A stretch of 64,000 nucleotides of DNA, taken from contig CAJQJX010000040.1 of the NCBI GenBank assembly GCA_905478795.1, forward strand, positions 1 to 64,000, given 5' to 3'. This DNA comes from an uncultured Flavobacteriales bacterium (GTDB taxonomy: Bacteria; Bacteroidota; Bacteroidia; Flavobacteriales_D; Sanyastnellaceae). The number at the start of each line of letters is the position of its first letter. Positions within the stretch are counted from its first letter, which is position 1. Below, piece by piece: positions 17,856-25,207 of the stretch. A program made the translations under genes and the position numbers. The notes beneath the pieces were generated by a model that was not told the DNA's origin, did no database searches, and saw nothing but the letters and a program-made list of their open reading frames with translations.

Positions 17856-19103
17856 TTACAGGCGCCTCGATGCCGAAAGTGCGCGCCAGGTAACGAGTGC
17901 GGATGCCAGCGCAAGTACCGCCCACACAGCGTAGGCCTGAGCGCTGTCTCCTCCCACCAAAGCCGCTGAAGGGACAAAGGTCAGGTCCACCAACCAGGCC
18001 AGGGCCATGCGCTTCTTGCCCCAGCCCTTGTTCCAGAGTTCGCCCACGGCGGCCAGCGCTGCGAAGACCCAGATCAGTGCTGCCGCCAGTTGCAGCTGTG
18101 TCAGGGTGTCCTTGTTTTCCAATACGAGCAATGCCACTGTGAGCAGCAACAGCCAGCGGGCGATCAACAACGCGGCAACAGGCCGGCTTGGGTGCGGATC
18201 GAATTTTTGCTCTTGGCCGCTGATTGCAGGTGGCTCTTGCGGCCCTCCTATGCTTTCGGGATACCAACCGGGGGCGGCAAACAAAAACCGAATCCGGTCC
18301 CACCAGCCCGGGATGCGCTTCATGTCGCTCCACAAGTCTGAAACAGGCTTCCATTGTGCGTGCACCGGATTAAACGTGTCTGTGGGCCGGGTAATGCCGT
18401 AGGTTGGTTTGGCCAGCTCTTGCTGAAACGTTCCAAACAGGCGGTCCCACACAATGAACACCCCCGCGTGGTTGCGGTCGATGTACTCGGGGTTGCGCCC
18501 ATGATGCACCCTGTGGTGTGACGGTGTGTTCATGATCCACTCCAATGGGCCGAGCGTCTGTATCAGTTCAGTGTGGATCCAGAATTGATACAGGAGGTTG
18601 ACCGCCATGCAGGTAAGGAAGATTTCTGGGGGGAACCCTGCCACAGCCAGGGGCCAATACACCCACATCAACAGTACTTTTTGCAGGACGCTTTGCCGCA
18701 GTGCTACCGCGAGGTTGTAGTCTTCGCTTTGGTGGTGTACGACGTGGCCGATCCATAGGATGTTGACGCCATGGCTGAGGCGGTGGGCCCAGTAATACGC
18801 CGCGTCCGACAGCACAAAAGCCGCCACCCACACGCCAGCTGAGGCACTCATCTCCCAAGGCCTCCAAGCGCTGGTCAGGTGAAATACGGCGGTATAGGCT
18901 CCGACCACCAATACTTTGGAAAACAATCCGGTCGATTGGTCCATGATCCCGCAGCCAATGTTGGCCAAGCTGTCCCCCAAGCGGTAAAGTCCACGGCCTT
19001 TGAGTTGGTCCCAAGCGACCTCCAACCCTATGAGAGCGAAGAAGATGGGGATGGAAAGGACAATCAAATTCACGGCGCTTAAAAATAGCGACGAGATGCG
19101 CAC
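17856..19103 (-). CDS. Sterol desaturase/fatty acid hydroxylase-family membrane oxygenase
   Basis: A 415-residue integral membrane protein starting with GTG at 19103 (no in-frame ATG nearby). Histidine boxes for a diiron centre are present in order: HRLSH and HVVHH in the middle (AHRLSHG, GHVVHHQSED) and HHRVHH with a later NHAGVF segment. The N-terminal 290 residues resemble the alkylglycerol monooxygenase-like branch of the family, followed by about four extra hydrophobic segments at the C-terminus. The substrate is not known. It is convergent with the DUF5715-like gene and divergent from tRNA-Ser. Confidence 0.85.
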   Translation of the reverse strand: MRISSLFLSAVNLIVLSIPIFFALIGLEVAWDQLKGRGLYRLGDSLANIGCGIMDQSTGLFSKVLVVGAYTAVFHLTSAWRPWEMSASAGVWVAAFVLSDAAYYWAHRLSHGVNILWIGHVVHHQSEDYNLAVALRQSVLQKVLLMWVYWPLAVAGFPPEIFLTCMAVNLLYQFWIHTELIQTLGPLEWIMNTPSHHRVHHGRNPEYIDRNHAGVFIVWDRLFGTFQQELAKPTYGITRPTDTFNPVHAQWKPVSDLWSDMKRIPGWWDRIRFLFAAPGWYPESIGGPQEPPAISGQEQKFDPHPSRPVAALLIARWLLLLTVALLVLENKDTLTQLQLAAALIWVFAALAAVGELWNKGWGKKRMALAWLVDLTFVPSAALVGGDSAQAYAVWAVLALASALVTWRALSASRRL

Positions 19104-19134
19104 ATTGTATAGGCGGGTGTGTGGTTGTCGTTGT

Positions 19135-19142
19135 TATCTTTG
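19135..19142 (+). promoter_or_regulatory. -7 promoter element TATCTTTG of tRNA-Ser
   Basis: An exact match to the Bacteroidota primary-sigma -7 consensus TAnnTTTG, ending 10 nt before the first base of the mature tRNA. No TTG is found at the expected -33 distance. Confidence 0.6.
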
Positions 19143-19152
19143 TGCCTCCATC

Positions 19153-19237
19153 GGAGAGATGGCAGAGTGGTCGATTGCGGCGGTCTTGAAAACCGCTGTA
19201 CCGCAAGGTACCGGGGGTTCGAATCCCTCTCTCTCCG
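19153..19237 (+). tRNA. tRNA-Ser (anticodon UGA)
   Basis: A class II tRNA cloverleaf. The acceptor stem is GGAGAGA / TCTCTCC; the anticodon stem GCGGT / ACCGC closes a seven-base loop with TGA at 19187-19189; a long variable arm follows; and the T-arm has GGTTCGAATCC. The discriminator is G at 19237. CCA is not encoded (gcag follows). Confidence 0.97.
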
Positions 19238-19246
19238 CAGATCAGA

Positions 19247-19275
19247 AAGCCCGCGCTACACAGCCGGGCTTTTTT
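19247..19275 (+). terminator. Rho-independent terminator of tRNA-Ser
   Basis: A seven-bp stem (aagcccg / cgggctt) with an 11-nt loop is followed by a run of T at 19270-19275. It lies 9 bp after the tRNA. Confidence 0.9.
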
Positions 19276-19310
19276 CATGGCTGGTCTTTGATGGGCCCTC
19301 ATTTCATATC

Positions 19311-19325
19311 GTGTACTGTGTACAC
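19311..19325. promoter_or_regulatory. Inverted repeat GTGTAC-TGT-GTACAC upstream of alanine dehydrogenase
   Basis: A perfect 6-bp inverted repeat with a 3-bp spacer, overlapping a second palindrome (tgtgtacaca). It lies 82 bp before the ald start codon in otherwise AT-rich DNA, where a regulator could bind. No specific regulator can be named. Confidence 0.4.
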
Positions 19326-19406
19326 AATATATTGAATGTCAATAAGTTGGGGTAATTTTCGGTTGCTGGGTTTCCGCCGAGAAGAGACCTGAACCTCCTT
19401 TGCAGC

Positions 19407-20489
19407 ATGACCATTGGTATTCCTTCCGAAATCAAGCCTTCCGAGAGTCGGGTTGGCATGACGCCTGCAGGCGCATTTGAATTGACCCGACGCGGCCACA
19501 CGGTGCTGGTTCAATCTGGTGCAGGTTTGGGCAGTGGGTTTTCCGACGCTGATTACACCGATGTCGGTGCTGAATTGCGCGGGACCATTGAGTTGGTTTA
19601 CGCGGAGGCCGACATGATTGTGAAGGTCAAAGAACCGATTGAGTCTGAGTATGATTTGATTCGATCCGGCCAGGTGGTGTTCACCTACTTCCATTTCGCA
19701 TCCTCTGCGTCACTGACAGAAGCGATGGTCTCCAGTGGTGCCGTTTGCATTGCCTATGAAACGGTAGAGGAGCTGGATGGTTCTTTGCCGCTGTTGACGC
19801 CCATGTCCGAGGTGGCCGGTCGGATGGCCATCCAGCAAGGGGCCAAATATTTAGAAAAGCCAAGAAAGGGACGTGGTGTATTGCTTGGAGGTGTTCCTGG
19901 TGTCCCGCCGGGCCGGGTACTCGTGCTGGGTGCTGGTGTGGCGGGAACCCAAGCGGCAAAAATGGCGGCTGGCCTTGGCGCTCACGTGACGATAATGGAC
20001 ATCAACATGCCCCGTTTGAGGCAGGTCAATGACATCATGCCGCATCACGTCGTGACCGAATATTCCAACACCTACAACATCAAAAGGGCGATCGCTACCC
20101 ACGATTTGATTGTTGGCGCTGTTCTGCTCAAAGGTGGCAAGGCGCCGCACCTCATTACAAGGGACATGTTGAGTGAAATGAGGCCGGGAACGGTCATTGT
20201 GGATATCGCTGTGGATCAAGGAGGTTGTGTCGAGACCACCAAACCAACCACCCACGATGACCCGGTTTACATTGTAGATGATGTGGTTCATTACAGCGTT
20301 GCGAACATGCCAGGTGCAGTGCCCTACACCTCGACCCTCGCCCTCACCAATGTCACCCTACCCTATGTCATTGCTCTGGCAGACAAAGGATGGGAACGGG
20401 CTTGTGCAGAGGACAGGTCCCTGGGATTGGGCCTGAACATCGAAAATGGGGACATTGTCTACGAAGCGGTGAAGTCCTCATTTGCCTGA
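19407..20489 (+). CDS. ald: Alanine dehydrogenase
   Basis: A 360-residue NAD-dependent enzyme that interconverts L-alanine and pyruvate plus ammonia. It begins MTIGIPSEIKPSESRVGMTP, typical of the AlaDH/PNT family, with substrate-binding residues in VKVKEP. The Rossmann motif VLGAGVAGTQAAKMA is at about residues 173-187. It is complete and monocistronic, preceded by the tRNA-Ser terminator and the inverted repeat at 19311-19325. It probably serves alanine catabolism in a peptide-consuming lifestyle. Confidence 0.96.
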   Translation: MTIGIPSEIKPSESRVGMTPAGAFELTRRGHTVLVQSGAGLGSGFSDADYTDVGAELRGTIELVYAEADMIVKVKEPIESEYDLIRSGQVVFTYFHFASSASLTEAMVSSGAVCIAYETVEELDGSLPLLTPMSEVAGRMAIQQGAKYLEKPRKGRGVLLGGVPGVPPGRVLVLGAGVAGTQAAKMAAGLGAHVTIMDINMPRLRQVNDIMPHHVVTEYSNTYNIKRAIATHDLIVGAVLLKGGKAPHLITRDMLSEMRPGTVIVDIAVDQGGCVETTKPTTHDDPVYIVDDVVHYSVANMPGAVPYTSTLALTNVTLPYVIALADKGWERACAEDRSLGLGLNIENGDIVYEAVKSSFA

Positions 20490-20661
20490 TTTGGGAGGCG
20501 GGGTTGGCCCGCTTGGCTGAAGGCGATTGAAATTGCTTTTTGGGAGGCCTCGGTATGGCTGGATGGGCGGAGGTGTTCTGCATGCTTGCCCTGCGCAAAC
20601 AGAGGTGAGGGAAGTTGTAGCCGTGATGGCAGAGGGTCCTTGGATTTGTACCTTTTAGGCC

Positions 20662-22356
20662 ATGAGATCCCGTCAAATCTTGTTGAATGCCTGCCTCCTG
20701 TTCTCTGGGTTTTCGGTGTGGGCTCAGCCTTCTGGAAGGGTGCTCATGATTGGAATTGACGGGGTGCGCCCCGATGCGCTTGTGGAGGCGCCCACACCCC
20801 ACTTGGACGCCCTGATGGCCGAAGGTTTCTCCACCTTGGACGCATTGAACGACGACATTACCATGAGCGGCCCTGGATGGTCTTCCATTCATTGTGGGGT
20901 GCGGTCGGGGAAGCACAACGTGATCGACAACAGCTTTTCAAATCAGAATTACCTCCAATACCCTGGATGGCTTGAACGCATCGAGGCGCTGTACCCGGAA
21001 TGGAATACCGCTTCCATTTGTCAGTGGGGCCCCATCAACAACCAAATCGTAGGGGCAAGTGCCGATTTGGTGTTGAACACCAACTCCGCAGAAGCGGCAG
21101 CGGCAGCAGCTGTTCAACAGATTGAGAATGAAGACCCGCACGCGATTTTCGTTCACCTCGACGACCCGGATTATGCGGGGCACAGCACAGGCTTTTCTCC
21201 CTCTTCAACACCCTACTTAACGGCCATTTCAGAGATGGATGAGCAAGTGGGTCTCATGGTGTCTGCGCTGCAGAGCCGGCCCAATTATGGGGAAGAAAAT
21301 TGGATGGTATTGGTCACCACGGATCATGGCGGGACCGGCACCTCTCATGGGGGCAACTCGGAAGGAGAAAGAAGGGTGTTCATCCTCGCTTCTTCCCCAA
21401 CCCTGCCCGTGGAAGTGGTCGAAAGGGACACCTTGTGGATTGGACTCGAAAGCGAAGACTGCTTGGGGTTGGAGACGGTGTTGAATTTCGCAGGTGACGA
21501 CCGCGTCATTCTCGCCGATCATCCGGATTTTCTGGTGGGCTCCGACCTAGATTTCACGGTGGAGATGCGGCTAAGATCCACGGTAGCTGCAGATGTAGCC
21601 ATGGTGGGAAACAAGGACTGGGACTCGGGTCTGAATCCAGGTTGGGTGTTTTCTTTTGAGTATCCCGATGGCCCTGCTTGGAAGGTCAATGTGAGCGACG
21701 GGTCCAGTCGGGCCGATGCCAATGGTGAGGCCGGTGTAGCCGATGGGCAATGGCACACCTTGTCCTGTTCTTTTGACCGCGACGGAATGATGCGCCTATA
21801 CACCGATGGTGTGTTCAATGCCGAAACAGACATCTCTTCTCTTGGGAGCTTGGATGTCGGTGGCGGAATGAGCTTTGGGGCGGATGTCCTGGGAGGTTAC
21901 GCCATGACGGGACAGCTGGCCGAGGTGCGATTCTGGGGTAAGGTGTTGGAAGAGGAAGCCATTGCTCAGTGGCATTGCAGCAGCCTCAGCGATGCGCACC
22001 CGGATTGGGCAGACCTTCGTGGATACTGGGCATTGAATGAAGGCTTGGGTTCCCAAGCCTCGGATGGTTCAGGAAACGGGCATCAGGGTGCCATCGATGG
22101 CGCAACATGGAGCTCAAATGAGGCCCCTGTCATTTGGGACTATGCGGGTACCCCGCGCTTGGTGGATGTGCCCCTAACGGCTTTGGCGCACATGTGCGTC
22201 CCCATTGACCCGGCCTGGAATTTGGATGGCGTTCCGCTCACAGGGACCTGCTCCCCGGAAACGGTGACGCCGTGTCCAGAGGATGTGAATGGAGATGGGG
22301 TCATCAGTGTTGTTGACCTGTTGCTGGTTCTTGGGCTGTTTGGTCAGCCTTGCTGA
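20662..22356 (+). CDS. Secreted alkaline-phosphatase-fold phosphodiesterase with LamG and dockerin-like modules
   Basis: A 564-residue exported protein with a signal peptide (MRSRQILLNACLLFSGFSVWA). The catalytic domain (residues about 27-260) is of the type I phosphodiesterase/nucleotide pyrophosphatase kind: metal ligands in GIDGVRPD, HLDDPDYAGH and TTDHGG, with a MSGPGWSS segment at the usual nucleophile position. A concanavalin-like LamG domain follows (about 275-480). The protein ends in a dockerin-like loop (DVNGDGVISVVDLLLVLG). The substrate is unknown; nucleotide or phosphodiester cleavage for phosphate acquisition is plausible. A TACCTTTT element lies 5 nt before the ATG. Confidence 0.82.
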   Translation: MRSRQILLNACLLFSGFSVWAQPSGRVLMIGIDGVRPDALVEAPTPHLDALMAEGFSTLDALNDDITMSGPGWSSIHCGVRSGKHNVIDNSFSNQNYLQYPGWLERIEALYPEWNTASICQWGPINNQIVGASADLVLNTNSAEAAAAAAVQQIENEDPHAIFVHLDDPDYAGHSTGFSPSSTPYLTAISEMDEQVGLMVSALQSRPNYGEENWMVLVTTDHGGTGTSHGGNSEGERRVFILASSPTLPVEVVERDTLWIGLESEDCLGLETVLNFAGDDRVILADHPDFLVGSDLDFTVEMRLRSTVAADVAMVGNKDWDSGLNPGWVFSFEYPDGPAWKVNVSDGSSRADANGEAGVADGQWHTLSCSFDRDGMMRLYTDGVFNAETDISSLGSLDVGGGMSFGADVLGGYAMTGQLAEVRFWGKVLEEEAIAQWHCSSLSDAHPDWADLRGYWALNEGLGSQASDGSGNGHQGAIDGATWSSNEAPVIWDYAGTPRLVDVPLTALAHMCVPIDPAWNLDGVPLTGTCSPETVTPCPEDVNGDGVISVVDLLLVLGLFGQPC

Positions 22357-22379
22357 AACCCTTGAGGCCATTTCGTCCG

Positions 22380-22386
22380 TAAATTG
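22380..22386 (+). promoter_or_regulatory. -7-like element TAAATTG upstream of the GH16 gene
   Basis: A TAnnTTG element 21 nt before the ATG, 24 bp after the preceding stop codon. Confidence 0.35.
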
Positions 22387-22407
22387 CTGGATGGCAAAGA
22401 CCTCGTT

Positions 22408-24519
22408 ATGCTGAGATTGTTTTCTTCTATTCTCGCCCTGGGCCTCGCTTTAGCTTCATCTGCTCAGACTTGGAATTTGTCTTGGAGTGACGAATTCAAT
22501 GGCACTTCCATCGATCCCAATAAGTGGGGTTACGACATTGGAACAGGTGCTGCTCAGGGATTGTGGGGATGGGGCAATGGAGAGCTACAATACTATACAG
22601 ACGATTTAGAAAATGCCCGTGTAGAGAATGGCGATTTGGTGATCACGGCCATCGAGGAGGATTACGCTGGAAGCGCCTACACTTCGGCGCGTTTGGTGAC
22701 GCGGAACAAATTCAGTCAGACTTATGGCAAGTGGGAGGCTCGGATTGACCTACCCACAGGCCAAGGAATATGGCCCGCCTTCTGGATGCTGCGCGAAAAC
22801 AACCCTTGGCCTGGGGAGATCGACATCATGGAGCTGGTGGGCAATGCCCCTTGGAGTTGTCATGGGACAGCACACTGGGGTGAAGTCAACAATGTCCAGT
22901 CTATGGGAGGTTCCATTTATGCCGACGATTGGACCACGGCCTATCATACTTACACAGTGGAGTGGTGGCCTGATCACCTCCGATGGTCCGTCGATGGGCA
23001 GGTCTATTTTGAATTGGACCGCACCCAGGTGACCCCGGATCACCCCTGGTTGTTTGCAGAGGATTACCACATGCTGCTCAATGTAGCCGTTGGAGGCGGT
23101 TGGCCTGGGTCTCCCGACGGAAGTACTGTTTTTCCTCAAGAGATGAAGGTCGATTGGGTGCGGGTCTACGCGCATGCTCCCGACCCCCAGCCGGTGACCT
23201 TTAGGGTAGACATGAGTCAAGAAGGCCTGGGCACCAGTGACCAAGTTTATGTGACCGGCTCTTTTGATGATTGGTCTGGAAATGTCCATGCCCTCACCCC
23301 TTCCTCCAACGGCATTTGGACCTCCACATTGGACTTGCCCCAAGGCATTCACGAGTACAAGTACACCATCAATGGATGGTCAGGTCAAGAAGAGAATTTC
23401 GATTCAGGCGCTGAAGGAACTTTGACGAGTTATGATGGCACCAATACTTACGTGAACCGCTATTTGGATGTGGCTTGGGACCCATTGGTGACCGATGCGG
23501 ATTGCTTTTCCTCTCCGGAAGGCTGTCCGGGTACAGGGGGGCCAGGGTGTACCGATGAAAACGCGTCGAACTTCAGTCCACCGGCCACTTCCAACGATGG
23601 CAGCTGTCTGTATCCTGTTCAGTTTTCTGTGGACCTCTCAGATGAAGCTGTTTCTGGACACACAGCCTATGTGAATGGTGGGTTTAACGCGTGGTGTGGC
23701 GATTGTGCCCCCATGGAAGATGCTGATGGCGATGGCATTTGGCAGGCCGTGATCGACTTGCCCATGGGTGACCACGAATTCAAGTTCACTACCAATGGGT
23801 GGGATGGCTTGGTCGAGACCTTTGCCGTTGGAGCACCCTGCACCAACACGACCTATGATGGCTCCAGTGTGTACACCAACAGGGCTTTTCAATTGGGTGC
23901 TTCTCCATTGGACTTGGATGTGGTGTGTTTTAATGCCTGTGAGGCCTGCGCTCCAGTAGATCCCGAGTATTACTCCGTGACTTTTAGGGTGCAAATGCCC
24001 GATTCAAGCATGGAAGCCTTGGTGGAGGTGCAAGGCAATACCTATGCCATGACAGATGCCATGTGGGGGGCAAAGGCCGTTACCGTTACCGTCGCGGGAA
24101 GTGCAGGACTGGCTTACCGGTTTGGCACACCGGCTGGAGCGCAGGGCACGGCTTGGGAGACGCCACCAACTGATTGTAATGCCAATGGTTGGCGCGAGGC
24201 CGTGGTTGCAGAAGACTTAGCCATGCCGGTTGTCTGCTTTGCGAGTTGCAGCGCTTGTCAAGGATGTGCAGATCCTTTTGCAAGCAACTTTGATCCTTTG
24301 GCGGATCCTCAGTCGCCCGCGTCTCTGTGTGAGGGTGAGGGCTTGGCGGGTTGCACCTACCCTTCTGCAGTGAACTTTGACGCAGAGGCCGTGTGGGACA
24401 ATGGAGTGTGCAGTTTTTTGCAAGGATCAGGTGATTGCCCAGACAACAATGGCGATGGACTGGTGGGGGTCAATGATGTGTTGATTCTCCTTTCTGCATT
24501 TGGGAATACCTGCCCGTAA
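22408..24519 (+). CDS. Secreted GH16 beta-glucanase (laminarinase-like) with accessory modules
   Basis: A 703-residue exported protein from ATG 22408 (MLRLFSSILALGLALASSA). An upstream TTG is rejected because it places eight residues before the signal peptide. The GH16 domain (about 20-265) carries the catalytic motif E-I-D-I-M-E preceded by WPAFWMLRENNPWPG. Then come two beta-sandwich modules like AMPK/CBM48-type glycan-binding domains (about 270-365 and 410-500), with GCTD...DGSC linkers, a third divergent module (about 525-590), Cys repeats and a terminal dockerin-like motif (NNGDGLVGVNDVLILLSAFG). Family enzymes cleave beta-1,3(4)-glucans such as algal laminarin. Confidence 0.9.
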   Translation: MLRLFSSILALGLALASSAQTWNLSWSDEFNGTSIDPNKWGYDIGTGAAQGLWGWGNGELQYYTDDLENARVENGDLVITAIEEDYAGSAYTSARLVTRNKFSQTYGKWEARIDLPTGQGIWPAFWMLRENNPWPGEIDIMELVGNAPWSCHGTAHWGEVNNVQSMGGSIYADDWTTAYHTYTVEWWPDHLRWSVDGQVYFELDRTQVTPDHPWLFAEDYHMLLNVAVGGGWPGSPDGSTVFPQEMKVDWVRVYAHAPDPQPVTFRVDMSQEGLGTSDQVYVTGSFDDWSGNVHALTPSSNGIWTSTLDLPQGIHEYKYTINGWSGQEENFDSGAEGTLTSYDGTNTYVNRYLDVAWDPLVTDADCFSSPEGCPGTGGPGCTDENASNFSPPATSNDGSCLYPVQFSVDLSDEAVSGHTAYVNGGFNAWCGDCAPMEDADGDGIWQAVIDLPMGDHEFKFTTNGWDGLVETFAVGAPCTNTTYDGSSVYTNRAFQLGASPLDLDVVCFNACEACAPVDPEYYSVTFRVQMPDSSMEALVEVQGNTYAMTDAMWGAKAVTVTVAGSAGLAYRFGTPAGAQGTAWETPPTDCNANGWREAVVAEDLAMPVVCFASCSACQGCADPFASNFDPLADPQSPASLCEGEGLAGCTYPSAVNFDAEAVWDNGVCSFLQGSGDCPDNNGDGLVGVNDVLILLSAFGNTCP

Positions 24520-24530
24520 AATCGGCGTTG

Positions 24531-24537
24531 TAGCTTG
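24531..24537 (+). promoter_or_regulatory. -7-like element TAGCTTG directly before the 24543 gene
   Basis: TAGCTTG followed by CCACC and the ATG. Only five bases separate the element from the start codon, so the message may be leaderless. Confidence 0.4.
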
Positions 24538-24542
24538 CCACC

Positions 24543-25103
24543 ATGGCTTTTAATGGAAATGGAAGGTTGGGTTTCTTGCTCAACTTCTTGCGTCATCCTC
24601 TGCGCAATGCCAGTGTGGTCCCCAGCAGTAAGGTAGCCAGCCGCAACATGTTCAATGGGCTGGACGTCGAGGGCATTCGATATGTCATTGAGCTGGGCCC
24701 TGGCACGGGTGTTTTTACCCAAGAGCTGTACGACCGCTTGCACCCCGATGCACAAGTGTTGGTCGTTGAATTGGATGAAGGCTATGTGGCTTCTTTGAAA
24801 GACCGATTTGGGGACCGGTTTGATATTGTGCAATCCAGTGCATGTCGCCTTGAGTCTTTGTTGAACGAACGGAATTGGCCGCACGTTGACCTTGTTCTGT
24901 CTGGCCTTCCGTTTGTTTTGCCAGGTGCCGTAAAGGAACCGATGCTTTCCGCCATCAAGGGGCTGACGGATCGGGGGACCGTCTTTCGCTTCTTTACTTA
25001 CATGCCTCCGCTCATGAAACCGCATTATCGAATGTTCCAATTGCGGCGGGTGTGTTTTGTACTCAGGAATTTCCCCCCGATGTACATCTACTCGGTGAAT
25101 TGA
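24543..25103 (+). CDS. Class I SAM-dependent methyltransferase, phospholipid N-methyltransferase-like
   Basis: A 186-residue methyltransferase with SAM-binding motif I ELGPGTGVFTQEL at about residues 44-56 and the acidic end of strand 2 (VVELDEGY). Size, the N-terminal FLRHPLRNASVVPSSKVASRNM and the motif LVLSGLPF (in place of NPPY) resemble the PmtA/phosphatidylethanolamine N-methyltransferase and rRNA-dimethylase-like group. The neighbours (GH16 and CotH genes) give no pathway clue. Lipid methylation is an inference; the substrate is unproven. Confidence 0.75.
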   Translation: MAFNGNGRLGFLLNFLRHPLRNASVVPSSKVASRNMFNGLDVEGIRYVIELGPGTGVFTQELYDRLHPDAQVLVVELDEGYVASLKDRFGDRFDIVQSSACRLESLLNERNWPHVDLVLSGLPFVLPGAVKEPMLSAIKGLTDRGTVFRFFTYMPPLMKPHYRMFQLRRVCFVLRNFPPMYIYSVN

Positions 25104-25187
25104 AGTTTGTGCCCCTGGTGGATAGATTGGCCGGTTTATTCTGCTGGGCAATGCAACTTCTGAGGAGTATGGCTTGTTGGCTCATTG

Positions 25188-25194
25188 TATCTTG
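25188..25194 (+). promoter_or_regulatory. -7-like element TATCTTG deciding the CotH start
   Basis: The element lies downstream of two in-frame ATGs (25151, 25169) but 13 nt upstream of TTG 25208, which opens a textbook signal peptide. This favours the TTG start. Confidence 0.45.
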
Positions 25195-25207
25195 TGACCC
25201 TGTGACA

